Assembly (NCBI RefSeq): GCF_013394655.1
Contig: NZ_CP053351.1
Span: forward strand, 1,178,001-1,242,000
Length of the DNA: 64,000 nt
Source: Winogradskyella schleiferi
GTDB taxonomy: Bacteria > Bacteroidota > Bacteroidia > Flavobacteriales > Flavobacteriaceae
Direction: 5' to 3'
In this document: one piece after another, positions 56,041-64,000 of the stretch
Layout: each line of letters opens with the position of its first letter
Position numbering within the stretch: the stretch's first letter is position 1
The notes under the pieces: model-generated
The model's input: the letters and a program-made list of their open reading frames with translations, nothing else
Databases searched by the model: none
What the model was told of the DNA's origin: nothing
Program-made: the position numbers and the translations under genes

Positions 56041-56547
56041 ATGAAAGTTACAAATGTCCATACCAGAAGAATCCATCAACCTAAAGAAAAGGTTTCGAAA
56101 TTATTTAAAACTTTAGCAACTACCAACGATTTGATTTGGCCTTACGAAAATTGGCCAGCCATAAAATTTTTAGAAGGATTGAATGTTGGAAGTAAAGGTG
56201 GTCACGGCAGCATTAGATATACTATTATTGAATTTAATGAGGATGATTATATTAAATTTCAATTTTCAAGACCCGAAGGATTTATGGGTACACACGAGTT
56301 TAAAATTGAAGCATTAAACGAAAATCAAACAGAAATCCGACATGAGATTAACATTCAAACAACGTTTGAAACCTCTTTATTATGGATTTTTGTGATTCGA
56401 TGGTTGCATGATGCCTTAATTGAAGATGCTTTTAATAAAGTAGAAAATTACTTTACTGAAGCTAAAAAGAAAGCAACATATAATTTTTGGGTAAAATTAT
56501 TGAGAGAAATTTATAAAAGAAAACCGTTACAAACTAAAATCGCTTAA
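56041..56547 (+). CDS. SRPBCC-like (START fold) protein
   Basis: A 168-residue soluble protein. The start TRRIHQPKEKVSKLFKTLATTNDLIWPYENWP and the repeated strands (GGHGSIRYTIIEF, FMGTHEFKIEALNENQTEIRHEI) followed by a long C-terminal helix (IEDAFNKVENYFTEA) match the SRPBCC/polyketide cyclase fold, a hydrophobic-pocket domain. The ligand is not predictable. Its TAA stop is directly followed by the TTG start of a sigma factor, so the two are coupled; relatives with this sigma/DUF6768 neighbour may be regulated by it. Confidence 0.8.
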   Translation: MKVTNVHTRRIHQPKEKVSKLFKTLATTNDLIWPYENWPAIKFLEGLNVGSKGGHGSIRYTIIEFNEDDYIKFQFSRPEGFMGTHEFKIEALNENQTEIRHEINIQTTFETSLLWIFVIRWLHDALIEDAFNKVENYFTEAKKKATYNFWVKLLREIYKRKPLQTKIA

Positions 56548-57096
56548 TTGAAAACCGACCGAAGTATAGATGAAAAATTAGTTGAAGCTTATATAAGTGG
56601 AGACAAAAAGGCATTAGCGGCTTTGGTAAAACGTTGGCACAAATTGTTTTGTGATAAGGCTTATTGGTTGGTAAAAGATAAAGATGCAGCGAAAGATATT
56701 GCACAAGATAGTTGGACGATTATTATTAGTAAAATTGAAAGTCTAAAAGAACCTAAACAATTCAAGTTTTGGGCTTATCGAATTGTGTGTAATAAAGCGA
56801 CGGATTGGTTAAGGTTACAATCCAAGAACCAAAAACAAAGTATTGGTTATGAATTTGAAATTAAAAGTGAAGACCACGTTTATTCAGAAAGCGATCAGGT
56901 AAAACTGCGATTGTTGAAAGCAGTTAAAGCATTGCCAAATAATCAAAAAATGGTCGTACAACTTTTTTACATTGAAGCTTATAGTTTGAAACAAATAAGT
57001 GATTTATTACATATATCAGTAGGAACAGCAAAATCGAGATTGTTTCATGCTAGAGAAAAATTAAAAACAGAACTAAAGAATAAAAATAAGTATTAA
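56548..57096 (+). CDS. ECF RNA polymerase sigma factor
   Basis: A 182-residue ECF factor distinct from the SigK-like pair at the left: region 2 is ALAALVKRWHKLFCDKAYW with KDAAKDIAQDSWTIIISKI, and region 4 is VVQLFYIEAYSLKQISDLLHI, SVGTAKSRLFHAREKL. No ATG is in frame near the start, and TTG at 56548 directly follows the upstream stop, so I take TTG as start. A DUF6768 membrane protein, the usual partner, follows after a 62-bp gap with a large hairpin. Confidence 0.92.
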   Translation: MKTDRSIDEKLVEAYISGDKKALAALVKRWHKLFCDKAYWLVKDKDAAKDIAQDSWTIIISKIESLKEPKQFKFWAYRIVCNKATDWLRLQSKNQKQSIGYEFEIKSEDHVYSESDQVKLRLLKAVKALPNNQKMVVQLFYIEAYSLKQISDLLHISVGTAKSRLFHAREKLKTELKNKNKY

Positions 57097-57101
57097 CAAG
57101 G

Positions 57102-57139
57102 TTCCCACGTTCCTGTCTGTAGACAGGCAGGCGTGGGAA
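57102..57139 (+). repeat. Intergenic hairpin between sigma factor and DUF6768 genes
   Basis: Outer stem TTCCCACG/CGTGGGAA (57102-57109 and 57132-57139) encloses inner stem CCTGTCT/AGACAGG (57112-57118 and 57121-57127), loop GT. No T run follows, so it is not a standard terminator; it could stabilise or attenuate the transcript. Confidence 0.8.
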
Positions 57140-57158
57140 TTACAAAACAAATTTTGTA

Positions 57159-57545
57159 ATGAAAACTAAAAAAGAAGACATAGACCAATTAATTAAAGAA
57201 ACCTTAACAAAGGAAGAAGCTAAATTTTACGATTCGCTTGAAGAACAAAGTGTATTCGCCATGATTGCTGGTTTATATAAAGGCAAAAATGTATGGTTCA
57301 CGGTAGTCATGCATATTGTAAATATTATCGCATTTGGGTTAGCCATATACTGCCTTATTCAAACTATGGAAGTGGAAAACACGAATGATTTAATGCTTTG
57401 GATCGCAGGTTTTTTTGTTTGTTTTATTACCATGAGTATGATGAAGATTTATGCATGGATGCAAATGCATAAAAACGCCACGCATCGGGAAATAAAGCGA
57501 TTGGAATTGCAAGTGTCGTCATTGGCTTCAAAAATTTCGGAGTAA
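57159..57545 (+). CDS. DUF6768 membrane protein, partner of the ECF factor
   Basis: A 128-residue protein with two membrane helices: residues about 46-68 (NVWFTVVMHIVNIIAFGLAIYCLI) and 77-98 (LMLWIAGFFVCFITMSMMKIYAW). The N-terminus is a soluble helix (KKEDIDQLIKETLTKEEAKFY). The arrangement behind an ECF gene and the EEQSVFAMIAGLYKGKN segment fit the DUF6768 family. It may restrain the sigma factor as an anti-sigma; that is inferred. A small hairpin (57141-57158, stem TACAAAA/TTTTGTA) sits directly before the start codon and may limit translation. Confidence 0.78.
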   Translation: MKTKKEDIDQLIKETLTKEEAKFYDSLEEQSVFAMIAGLYKGKNVWFTVVMHIVNIIAFGLAIYCLIQTMEVENTNDLMLWIAGFFVCFITMSMMKIYAWMQMHKNATHREIKRLELQVSSLASKISE

Positions 57546-57771
57546 GTTTTTATTCAGCGTTATTATTTGTAATTTGCACACCTCTAAGGATGATTTCTTT
57601 CCCACGCTGAATTTTCAGTCTTCACATCTTCACTAAAGTTACTGTGAGCAAAGGCTGAAAGGAAAAAGGTAGATAAGGAACTCGCTAAGCGAGATTTAAT
57701 TATTCATGTTTGCATTGTTAGCAATGTTGAACGGTGCCTTTTACTAAGGCATAAACCTTAAATTATTTAAA

Positions 57772-59049
57772 ATGGCTGTTTTAGACCAAGTAACATCGCA
57801 GCAAGCGATAGATTTAGAAAACAAATATGGTGCGCACAATTACCATCCACTACCTGTAGTTTTGAGTAGAGGAGAAGGTGTACATGTATGGGATGTGGAA
57901 GGAAAAAAATATTATGATTTCCTTTCTGCATACTCAGCAGTAAACCAAGGACATTGTCATCCTAAGATTGTTAACGCAATGACAAACCAAGCACAAACCT
58001 TGACCTTAACATCGAGAGCATTTTACAATGACATGTTGGGTAAGTTTGAGAAATATGCAACTGAAACCTTTAAGTTCGATAAGCTTTTACCAATGAATAC
58101 AGGAGCAGAAGCCGTGGAAACTGCTTTGAAAATCTGTAGAAAATGGGCTTACGAAGTCAAAGGGATTGATGAGAATGAAGCCGAAATTGTGGTATGCGAA
58201 AATAACTTTCACGGAAGAACCACAACTATCATTTCATTTAGTAACGATCCTGTAGCTCGTAAAAACTTTGGACCTTATACCAAAGGCTTTATTAAAATTG
58301 ACTACGATAATCTTGAAGCTTTAGAACATACCTTGAAAAGTAATTCTAATGTTTCTGGTTTTTTGGTTGAGCCTATTCAAGGCGAAGCTGGCGTATTTGT
58401 ACCAAGTGACGGTTATTTGTCAAAAGCAAAGGCATTGTGTGAAAAATATAATGTTTTGTTTATTGCAGACGAAGTACAAACAGGTATTGCAAGAACAGGT
58501 CGTTTATTAGCGACTTGCGGCAATTGCAGTTGTGCGGATAAACATTGTTCGGGAACTCCCGAAGTTAAACCAGATATCCTAATCTTAGGAAAAGCCTTGT
58601 CTGGTGGTGCATATCCTGTGTCTGCGGTTTTGGCCAATAATAGTATAATGAACGTTATTCAACCAGGAAACCATGGAAGTACTTTTGGTGGTAATCCTGT
58701 GGCAGCGGCAGTTGCAATAGCAGCTCTAGAAGTCATTAAAGACGAAGAGTTAGCAAACAACGCAGAAGAATTAGGACAATTGTTTAGGAGTGAACTTAGT
58801 AAGTTTATTGAAACGAGTTCTATCGTTAATGCGGTAAGAGGAAAAGGGTTGTTGAATGCTATTTTAATCAACGATTCAGAAGACAGTGATACCGCTTGGA
58901 ATATTTGCTTAAAGTTAAGGGATAACGGTTTATTGGCAAAACCAACCCATGGTAATATTATTCGATTTGCACCACCTTTGGTAATGACCAAAGATCAGTT
59001 ACTGGATTGTGTTTCCATAATCACGAAGACTTTAGAGGAATTTGAATAA
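57772..59049 (+). CDS. rocD: Ornithine--oxo-acid transaminase
   Basis: A 425-residue class III PLP aminotransferase that converts ornithine and 2-oxoglutarate to glutamate semialdehyde and glutamate. PLP-binding Lys274 is in [12 protein letters not shown]; other markers are [35 protein letters not shown] and [16 protein letters not shown] short Cys-rich insert, [14 protein letters not shown] (about residues 246-259), follows the GR-LLA segment; flavobacterial members often have a similar insert, possibly a metal site. The length is normal. It stands alone with a strong terminator behind it. A 226-bp upstream gap contains several small hairpins. Confidence 0.93.
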   Translation: MAVLDQVTSQQAIDLENKYGAHNYHPLPVVLSRGEGVHVWDVEGKKYYDFLSAYSAVNQGHCHPKIVNAMTNQAQTLTLTSRAFYNDMLGKFEKYATETFKFDKLLPMNTGAEAVETALKICRKWAYEVKGIDENEAEIVVCENNFHGRTTTIISFSNDPVARKNFGPYTKGFIKIDYDNLEALEHTLKSNSNVSGFLVEPIQGEAGVFVPSDGYLSKAKALCEKYNVLFIADEVQTGIARTGRLLATCGNCSCADKHCSGTPEVKPDILILGKALSGGAYPVSAVLANNSIMNVIQPGNHGSTFGGNPVAAAVAIAALEVIKDEELANNAEELGQLFRSELSKFIETSSIVNAVRGKGLLNAILINDSEDSDTAWNICLKLRDNGLLAKPTHGNIIRFAPPLVMTKDQLLDCVSIITKTLEEFE

Positions 59050-59066
59050 TAGAAAATTTAATTCAT

Positions 59067-59103
59067 AAAAAAAGCGATTTTCAATTGAGAAAATCGCTTT
59101 TTG
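59067..59103. terminator. Bidirectional terminator after rocD
   Basis: AAAAAGCGATTTTC pairs with GAAAATCGCTTTTT around a short AATT-type loop, with A and T tracts on both sides. It can serve rocD and the convergent CCC-motif gene. Confidence 0.9.
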
Positions 59104-59119
59104 TGTTATTAAGATTAAA

Positions 59120-59449
59120 CTATTGGTTTTGTTGCCATTGTTCCATCATTTCTTGGGATTGTCTCATTAATTCGTCCCAACCAACAGTATATATTCTATA
59201 GACCGTCATTATTAAGTAAACCACATTTATAATTAAGATTACTAGCGCCACAATTTTGGCGGTATTCATAGCTTTTACACTACTTTGATCATAATCCTCT
59301 GGATTCAGGCTCGCTTTTTTTAAACCACTTTGGGCAATTAAAAATGCAGGTCCTGCAAGGAAAACTCCAGCGCCTCCAATACAGCAGCACAGTAATCCAA
59401 TAATAGCTAATACATAAACAATAGCTGGGTTTAATTTTTGTTGTTCCAT
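59120..59449 (-). CDS. CCC-motif small membrane protein
   Basis: A 109-residue protein with two membrane helices: residues about 9-38 containing the CCC motif (IIGLLCCCIGGAGVFLAG) and about 64-88 (AKIVALVILIINVVYLIMTVY). It matches the flavobacterial 'CCC motif membrane protein' family related to DUF4190. The C-terminal Gln/Glu/Met-rich tail is soluble. It lies 12 bases downstream of the DUF2752 gene, so the two are an operon. Function unknown. Confidence 0.85.
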   Translation of the reverse strand: MEQQKLNPAIVYVLAIIGLLCCCIGGAGVFLAGPAFLIAQSGLKKASLNPEDYDQSSVKAMNTAKIVALVILIINVVYLIMTVYRIYTVGWDELMRQSQEMMEQWQQNQ

Positions 59450-59461
59450 AATTTTTGAAAT

Positions 59462-59761
59462 TTATTTTAAGTAAAGTTTGATTATAAAATTGGTTACAAT
59501 TATAAACACGTTGGTTAAAGCCAAGATAATAATTATTTTATTACTGTTCTTAATATTCCAGAAACTGTTGACAATTAAAAACCCAAAAAAGACGATTAAT
59601 GTATAAATCGCTGGATACATAAAAAAGGCATCAATCAGTTTCCCATTAAATATTAAGGCAATCGAACGTTGCATTCCACATCCCATACATTCAAACCCTA
59701 ACAGTTTTTTGTTTAGGCATGGCAACATATAATCTTCAAGTCCATTAGCAATAATAAGCAT
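59462..59761 (-). CDS. DUF2752 domain membrane protein
   Basis: A 99-residue protein with the DUF2752 signature C-x-x-C-x-x-x-R (ECMGCGMQRSIALIFNGKL, residues about 24-42) followed by two membrane helices (about 52-70 and 76-95). The Cys pair suggests a metal or redox site but no function is known. A Met at 59728 would give a shorter form; I kept the longer start because homologues begin with LEDYMLPCLNKKL. It precedes the CCC-motif gene by 12 bases. Confidence 0.85.
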   Translation of the reverse strand: MLIIANGLEDYMLPCLNKKLLGFECMGCGMQRSIALIFNGKLIDAFFMYPAIYTLIVFFGFLIVNSFWNIKNSNKIIIILALTNVFIIVTNFIIKLYLK

Positions 59762-59997
59762 AGTGCTAATTTAACAAATTGCATATTATACTCTAATCAA
59801 ATAGGTGAAAAAATCTACAGAACGTTTTAATGGATTTGTGTTAATACCTGTAATTCCTGTCGAAAAAAAGATGTATTAATCTTTGATATATTACTTTTGT
59901 TGGTGAACTTGTTTAAACTTTTTGTATTAAGGCGAAAAAGGACAATTTTATAACTCATTAAAAACGTCTAACCAAGTTCATTAATAATCCATTTGAA

Positions 59998-60213
59998 ATG
60001 AATATGTCCAGAATTATAAATTTGATATGCATCATCGTTGGCGGATTGGTAGCCTTTTACGCCCAAGCCGAAGCTGAGCAAAATGTATATTTATTAATAG
60101 GTGGTATTGTACTTTTAATGTTTGGGATTTATAGAACCTCTAGAAATATTCCAAGTAAGCACGATAAACCTGAAGAATCTTCCATAAAAACAGAGAAAGA
60201 GGATGAAGTTTAA
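59998..60213 (+). CDS. Small membrane protein, function unknown
   Basis: A 71-residue protein with two helices (residues about 5-23, IINLICIIVGGLVAFYAQ, and 28-47, VYLLIGGIVLLMFGIYRTS) and an acidic/basic soluble tail (KHDKPEESSIKTEKEDEV). It overlaps the start of the Smr protein by 11 bases, so they are coupled. A possible -7 box TACTTTTG lies at 59892-59899, far upstream. Confidence 0.7.
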   Translation: MNMSRIINLICIIVGGLVAFYAQAEAEQNVYLLIGGIVLLMFGIYRTSRNIPSKHDKPEESSIKTEKEDEV

Positions 60214-60760
60214 AGTAGGCGATAAGGTGGAAACCATTGATGATGATATCACTGGAATTATAACGAGGATTTCAGAAAACACAATTACGGTTGAGGCTGA
60301 CGACGGTTTCGATTTGCAGTTTGAAGCTCATGAGCTCATGTTGACGTCGTCGGGAAATTCGCTTGAAAATGCCGTTTACAACACCGATTTTGAAGCAGTA
60401 AAAAAAGAAAAGGAATCCATAAAACGAAAATCAACGCCAACGGTAAAACCCAAAGAGCGACACGCTCCAAAGTTTGAAGTCGATCTGCATATTCATCAAT
60501 TAACAAAATCTTCGAAAGGGATGTCTAATTTTGATATACTCAATTTACAATTAGACACCGCAAGAGGCCAATTGGAGTTTGCCATCAGAAAACGCATTCC
60601 TAAAGTTGTATTTATACATGGTGTTGGAGAAGGCGTGCTTCGCCAAGAGCTGGAAACGCTTTTTGGGCGTTATAACAATGTAAAGTTTTATGATGCAGAT
60701 TATAAAACTTATGGTTTAGGTGCTACTGAGGTTCGGATTTTTCAGAATATTGAGCCTTAG
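60203..60760 (+). CDS. DUF2027-Smr domain protein
   Basis: A 185-residue protein. Residues 1-50 are a small KOW/SH3-like domain (MKFKVGDKVETIDDDITGII). After a charged linker (about 62-90) comes an Smr domain with DLHIHQL (the conserved D-x-H), the GKSKGM-like segment, IHGVGEGVLRQELETLF and TYGLGATEVRIF. Smr domains are nucleases or RNA-binding domains; in Bacteroidota this Smr form (without MutS ATPase) may handle stalled ribosomes or junction DNA. It overlaps the calcium-repeat lipoprotein gene by 4 bases at the convergent ends. Confidence 0.9.
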   Translation: MKFKVGDKVETIDDDITGIITRISENTITVEADDGFDLQFEAHELMLTSSGNSLENAVYNTDFEAVKKEKESIKRKSTPTVKPKERHAPKFEVDLHIHQLTKSSKGMSNFDILNLQLDTARGQLEFAIRKRIPKVVFIHGVGEGVLRQELETLFGRYNNVKFYDADYKTYGLGATEVRIFQNIEP

Positions 60761-61731
60761 TCTTCGTCTTCATCAAATACGTCAGGCGTAATTGTTAAAG
60801 AAGTGCCCAAAGTCCCTAAACTAATAAATGTTGTTCTTAGAACTTCTAAGTCAATATCTCGCACAACAAATGTTGTGGTTACTACTCTACTGAATGTTGT
60901 AATTCTTTTTCCTGGATCTGGATATGGGTCCATATAATCTTCATGATTATATAAATAACGATAAACACTTATTCCTTCTACATCCACAACTTGATCTACT
61001 GAACCACTTCGTGGATTTTTATCACCATCTACATCCTCTAGATAAGTAGGAATTCCATCACCATCATCGTCGTCGTCAAGATAATCCGGAAAATTATCTC
61101 CTGTTATTGGTACATCTGCGTCTGAATTTAGTGGATTTGTAGTTGGGTCATCATCATCATCATCTTCGTCATTTAGTTCGAATTTGGTTAATACATTATC
61201 ATTATCGTCGTCCTCATCCAAGTAATCAGGGATTCCGTCGTCATCCCAATCTTGAGAATCCCAATAAATGCCATCTTCATATTGGTCTCCTGAAATACCT
61301 TCAAACTCATTTGGAACACCATCATTATCATCATCTAAAACTGTCACGGTTACCTCAGCGGTACCTGCATCTGCTGGGTAATCCTCTGTAATTACTAATT
61401 CAGAATTTGTAATGACATCACATAATAGTGCATTGGGATTAATATTATATGAACGATAATTAAATTGGACATCCGAATCTGAGAGTTGTATTATTTCAGG
61501 GTCTCCTTCTGGTGTGGGAAACAAAAATAAATCTTCATATTCTGGCTTTGGAAGCAATAAGGTTAAGGATTCATTAGGATCAGATTTTGTGTTATAAATT
61601 AAATATGACGCTACAAAATTATCGCAAATTTCCAATTCTTCATCAAATTCTAATTCAACTGTAAGAATATCACCATCATCACAGGCGACCATAAAGACCA
61701 AACAAAAAAGGATATAAAAACGACGTATCAT
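60757..61731 (-). CDS. Lipoprotein with thrombospondin-3-like calcium repeats
   Basis: A 324-residue lipoprotein: MIRRFYILFCLVFMVAC from the Met at 61731 (a Met 17 codons upstream at 61782 would put the -7 box inside the gene). Residues about 135-255 hold Asp-rich repeats of the thrombospondin type 3 kind (DDDNDGVPNEFEG, DDDGIPDYLDEDDDND, DDDGDGIPTYLEDVDGD), which bind calcium. Linkers are rich in EITLDD-like acidic runs. A C-terminal beta domain (about 275-324) ends in LTITPDVFDEDED. Membership of a surface-exposed repeat protein family is likely; function unknown. It converges with the Smr gene. Confidence 0.85.
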   Translation of the reverse strand: MIRRFYILFCLVFMVACDDGDILTVELEFDEELEICDNFVASYLIYNTKSDPNESLTLLLPKPEYEDLFLFPTPEGDPEIIQLSDSDVQFNYRSYNINPNALLCDVITNSELVITEDYPADAGTAEVTVTVLDDDNDGVPNEFEGISGDQYEDGIYWDSQDWDDDGIPDYLDEDDDNDNVLTKFELNDEDDDDDDPTTNPLNSDADVPITGDNFPDYLDDDDDGDGIPTYLEDVDGDKNPRSGSVDQVVDVEGISVYRYLYNHEDYMDPYPDPGKRITTFSRVVTTTFVVRDIDLEVLRTTFISLGTLGTSLTITPDVFDEDED

Positions 61732-61746
61732 AGCTTCAATTTTCAA

Positions 61747-61754
61747 CAAAAATA
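61747..61754 (-). promoter_or_regulatory. -7 box of the calcium-repeat lipoprotein gene
   Basis: On the minus strand the sequence is TATTTTTG, an exact TAnnTTTG match, 15 bases before the Met at 61731. It supports this start over the one at 61782. Confidence 0.65.
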
Positions 61755-61805
61755 AAGGATTTGTAAAATTATAACGCTCCATTATCTAAATAATTTTATT
61801 TACGA

Positions 61806-61813
61806 TATTTTTG
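61806..61813 (+). promoter_or_regulatory. -7 box of the cysteine desulfurase gene
   Basis: TATTTTTG, an exact TAnnTTTG match, 19 bases before the start codon at 61833. Confidence 0.65.
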
Positions 61814-61832
61814 CAGCAAAGACGAGTTATAT

Positions 61833-62978
61833 ATGAAGCAAGTATATTTGGATAACGCAGCTACAACTTCTATAAGACCAGAAGTTATTGACCGTATGAC
61901 GAAAGTTTTACAGAATAACTATGGAAATGCATCCTCTACGCACAGTTTTGGTCGCTCGTCTAAAGCACTTTTGGAACAATGCCGGAAAAATATAGCTTCA
62001 TATTTCAATGTGGCTGCATCAGAAATTGTATTTACTTCTGGAGGAACGGAAGCCGATAATCTTGCGCTACGAAGTACCGTTAGAGATTTAGGCGTAACCG
62101 AAATCATCACCTCTAAAATAGAGCATCATGCTGTTTTACATACAGCGGAACAATTACAAAAAGAGTATAACATAACGTTGAAATTTGTAAATGTTGACGA
62201 CTGTGGCGTAATTATTTACGAGCATTTAGAAGAATTACTACAATCGGGTAACAAATCTGTAGTTAGTTTAATGCATATTAATAACGAGGTTGGAAATATT
62301 TTAGATATTAAGCGTGTCGCAGAACTTTGCAAAAAATACAATGCCATGTTCCATACGGATACCGTACAATCCGTTGGTCATTATAAAATAGACTTACAAG
62401 CGATACCTATAGATTTTCTAGCAGCAAGCGCTCATAAATTTCATGGGCCAAAAGGGGTTGGTTTTTGTTTTATCAGGAAAGAATCTGGATTGAAACCAAT
62501 GATTTTTGGTGGCGAACAGGAGCGAGGCTATAGAGCTGGTACAGAATCCATCCATAATATTGTTGGTATGGATGAAGCCTTAAAAATTGCTTATGCAAAC
62601 CTTGAAAAAGAAAAGCAATATGTTTCAGGTTTAAAATCTTATTTCATTCAACAGCTAAAAACGCATATGCCAAAAGCAAGTTTTAATGGCGGTTGCTCAG
62701 ACGAGATTAATAGCACTTATACCTTGGTTAATGTGTGTTTGCCCATTGCTCCAGAAAAAGCTGCGATGCTTCAATTCCAACTCGATTTAAAAGGGATTGC
62801 TTGCTCAAAGGGGAGTGCGTGCCAAAGCGGGAGTAACCAACAATCGCATGTGTTGACTGAAATTTTGAATGAAGAAAAATTAAAGCAGCCTTCTGTCCGT
62901 TTCTCTTTCAGTATTTATAATACTAAAAAAGAATTAGATTATGTCATTAATGTTTTAAAGACATTTGTTAATTCTTAA
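61833..62978 (+). CDS. Cysteine desulfurase (NifS/IscS family)
   Basis: A 381-residue PLP enzyme that removes sulfur from cysteine for iron-sulfur clusters or tRNA thiolation. PLP-binding Lys202 is in SAHKFHGPKGVGF; the start VYLDNAATTSIRPEV and TSGGTEADNLAL are family hallmarks. The catalytic Cys330 is in GSACQSGS (class I/II with the SACS-like loop). No partner genes such as iscU or sufE are in this window. It converges with the T9SS-secreted gene and overlaps its end by 11 bases. Confidence 0.93.
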   Translation: MKQVYLDNAATTSIRPEVIDRMTKVLQNNYGNASSTHSFGRSSKALLEQCRKNIASYFNVAASEIVFTSGGTEADNLALRSTVRDLGVTEIITSKIEHHAVLHTAEQLQKEYNITLKFVNVDDCGVIIYEHLEELLQSGNKSVVSLMHINNEVGNILDIKRVAELCKKYNAMFHTDTVQSVGHYKIDLQAIPIDFLAASAHKFHGPKGVGFCFIRKESGLKPMIFGGEQERGYRAGTESIHNIVGMDEALKIAYANLEKEKQYVSGLKSYFIQQLKTHMPKASFNGGCSDEINSTYTLVNVCLPIAPEKAAMLQFQLDLKGIACSKGSACQSGSNQQSHVLTEILNEEKLKQPSVRFSFSIYNTKKELDYVINVLKTFVNS

Positions 62979-64000
62979 CGATGATCTTCTTAGATTTTGC
63001 TTTAGTGTTTGAGTACATAGATACGTTTACAACATACACGCCATCACTCAAATTCAATGTAGATAAATTGTATTGCTCCTCAATAGCATTGTAATTACCT
63101 TTCAAGATTTGTTTTCCGGCAACATCAAAAATTTCTACAGATTTAATATCTAAACTATTCGGATTTTGAACCGTAAGTTGATGTTTACCATTATCTTGAA
63201 GAATAGTTAAAGATGTGATATCTAATTCATCAATACTCAAAGTGCTTTCTGTGGTAAATACAATTTCGAAGCGATCTGTGTAGTTGCCAGCATCCAAGTT
63301 AATATGGTAATTCTGGCTATTTAAGTTCACATAAATATCAGTTTCAATATCATGGATATAAATGTTTTGATTGGTATCAAAATTCTGTATGTCGTAAATA
63401 CCAAAGCTGATTGGTTGTTGTTCCTCAACTTCAAGGACCAATGGAATCTTTAAATTAACATCAAAACTATGAGCTTGTATAACATAAGCATCATTATTCT
63501 GAATCCAATATGCATCAGATTCAACCTCACTAGGTCGTTTTGCTTCTAAGCCATAATCAAATCCTTCAGAAGCCGAATCATGAAAGTTGGCAAGTAATTC
63601 TCTCGAATATAATTCGTTAAAACTTACAATCATTCTGAATCTCTTGTAATCATCTGGTACTATAAAATTCCCATTTTCATCATACTGATTAGTTGCATCT
63701 GTATCTGAAGTACTAACATTGGCACTTCTAAAAAACTGACTGTTTGCTGCGGTTTCTTTAACATAATCTCTATGACTATTTTTTACATAGACTAATGAGC
63801 CAGGTGCGATACTTTCAGCACCTTCTACCATAAAGCCTTGCCCAACTGGAATATAACGTCTTGCTACTCTTCCTCCTGTGCCATTAGGCGGCGTTGCTGC
63901 AGGAGAACCATCACTTAAATAAAAAATCATGGTTGCAGGTACAAACGATTCTACAATATTATCGGAGCCATCAGGTTCTGTACAAGTGTATGATGCATAA
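62968..64000 (-). CDS. T9SS type A sorting domain protein, 5'-truncated by window edge
   Basis: The reading frame runs left from the right window edge (no start seen; the internal Met at 63930 is not the start, as the frame stays open beyond it to 64000). The C-terminal 90 residues form the Bacteroidota type IX secretion sorting domain, visible as LTVQNPNSLDIKSVEIFDVAGK and LNLSDGVYVVNVSMYSN with a basic end KKIIVKN. The upstream part (about 200 residues) is a beta-rich domain with GGRVARRYIPVGQGFMVEG. It should be exported, and the sorting domain removed, at the outer membrane. It overlaps the convergent desulfurase end by 11 bases. Confidence 0.9.
   Translation of the reverse strand, partial: YASYTCTEPDGSDNIVESFVPATMIFYLSDGSPAATPPNGTGGRVARRYIPVGQGFMVEGAESIAPGSLVYVKNSHRDYVKETAANSQFFRSANVSTSDTDATNQYDENGNFIVPDDYKRFRMIVSFNELYSRELLANFHDSASEGFDYGLEAKRPSEVESDAYWIQNNDAYVIQAHSFDVNLKIPLVLEVEEQQPISFGIYDIQNFDTNQNIYIHDIETDIYVNLNSQNYHINLDAGNYTDRFEIVFTTESTLSIDELDITSLTILQDNGKHQLTVQNPNSLDIKSVEIFDVAGKQILKGNYNAIEEQYNLSTLNLSDGVYVVNVSMYSNTKAKSKKIIVKN

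Noticed and set aside
57546..57771. Riboswitch or small RNA before rocD
   Set aside because: Several small stems (for example CTCGCTAAGCGAG) are present, but no known conserved architecture could be recognised by eye.

Overview
The window looks like chromosomal DNA of a marine-type Flavobacteriaceae bacterium (Bacteroidota). Evidence: low G+C; a T9SS-type C-terminal sorting protein at the right edge; Bacteroidota-style TAnnTTTG -7 boxes and few Shine-Dalgarno sequences; a cbb3 oxidase with a fused CcoN-CcoO subunit; and typical flavobacterial families (S46 peptidase, DUF6048/DUF6452, CCC-motif membrane protein, DUF6768). I see no phage, IS element, tRNA, rRNA or CRISPR array.

Layout. 1-5.3 kb: a truncated ECF sigma gene, an S46 dipeptidyl-peptidase gene broken by a 1-base frameshift, an ECF sigma/anti-sigma pair closely related to the truncated one, and a Cu/Zn superoxide dismutase lipoprotein. 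5.5-18.9 kb: a microaerobic block with hemN plus a universal stress protein, the complete cbb3 cytochrome oxidase cluster (ccoI, ccoS, ccoNO, ccoQ, ccoP, ccoG, fixH/ccoH, a TauE/SafE-like gene) and a divergent Crp/Fnr regulator. One 14-bp palindrome, ATGA-N6-TCAT, precedes hemN, ccoS and ccoI, each time centred exactly 33 bp from a -7 box, so these genes look like one FNR-type regulon. 19-32.5 kb: lipid kinase and App1 phosphatase, S9 and M1 peptidases, a large BNR/VPS10 propeller protein, a VWA plus MoxR-type AAA+ pair, a YdeI-like protein and a DUF6265-CBM9 lipoprotein.

32.5-50 kb is the most unusual part: a tightly packed minus-strand operon of ten genes. In transcription order it encodes FIST sensor 1, an EthD-like protein, FIST sensor 2, FIST sensor 3, a histidine kinase, a giant 3085-residue histidine kinase with 14 tandem copies of a coiled-coil plus GAF-like sensor unit, a third kinase with an NTF2-like sensor, a stand-alone receiver, a receiver-adenylate cyclase fusion, and a PycTM-like (Pycsar effector family) membrane protein. 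Most junctions overlap by 4 bases or are under 16 bases. I read it as one signalling pathway: many small-ligand sensors feed a phosphorelay, the relay controls a class III cyclase, and the cyclic nucleotide acts on a membrane effector. This is an inference from order, domains and residues, and the main candidate for an undescribed system.

50.4-64 kb returns to housekeeping and accessory genes: a propeller plus NTF2 protein, DinB-like, DUF6048/DUF6452, RlmD, an SRPBCC-sigma-DUF6768 cluster, ornithine aminotransferase, small membrane proteins, an Smr-domain protein, a calcium-binding-repeat lipoprotein, a cysteine desulfurase, and the end of a T9SS-secreted protein. Two genes are broken (the S46 peptidase, and an outer-membrane barrel with an in-frame TGA). 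Several short hairpin or tandem repeats mark intergenic regions.
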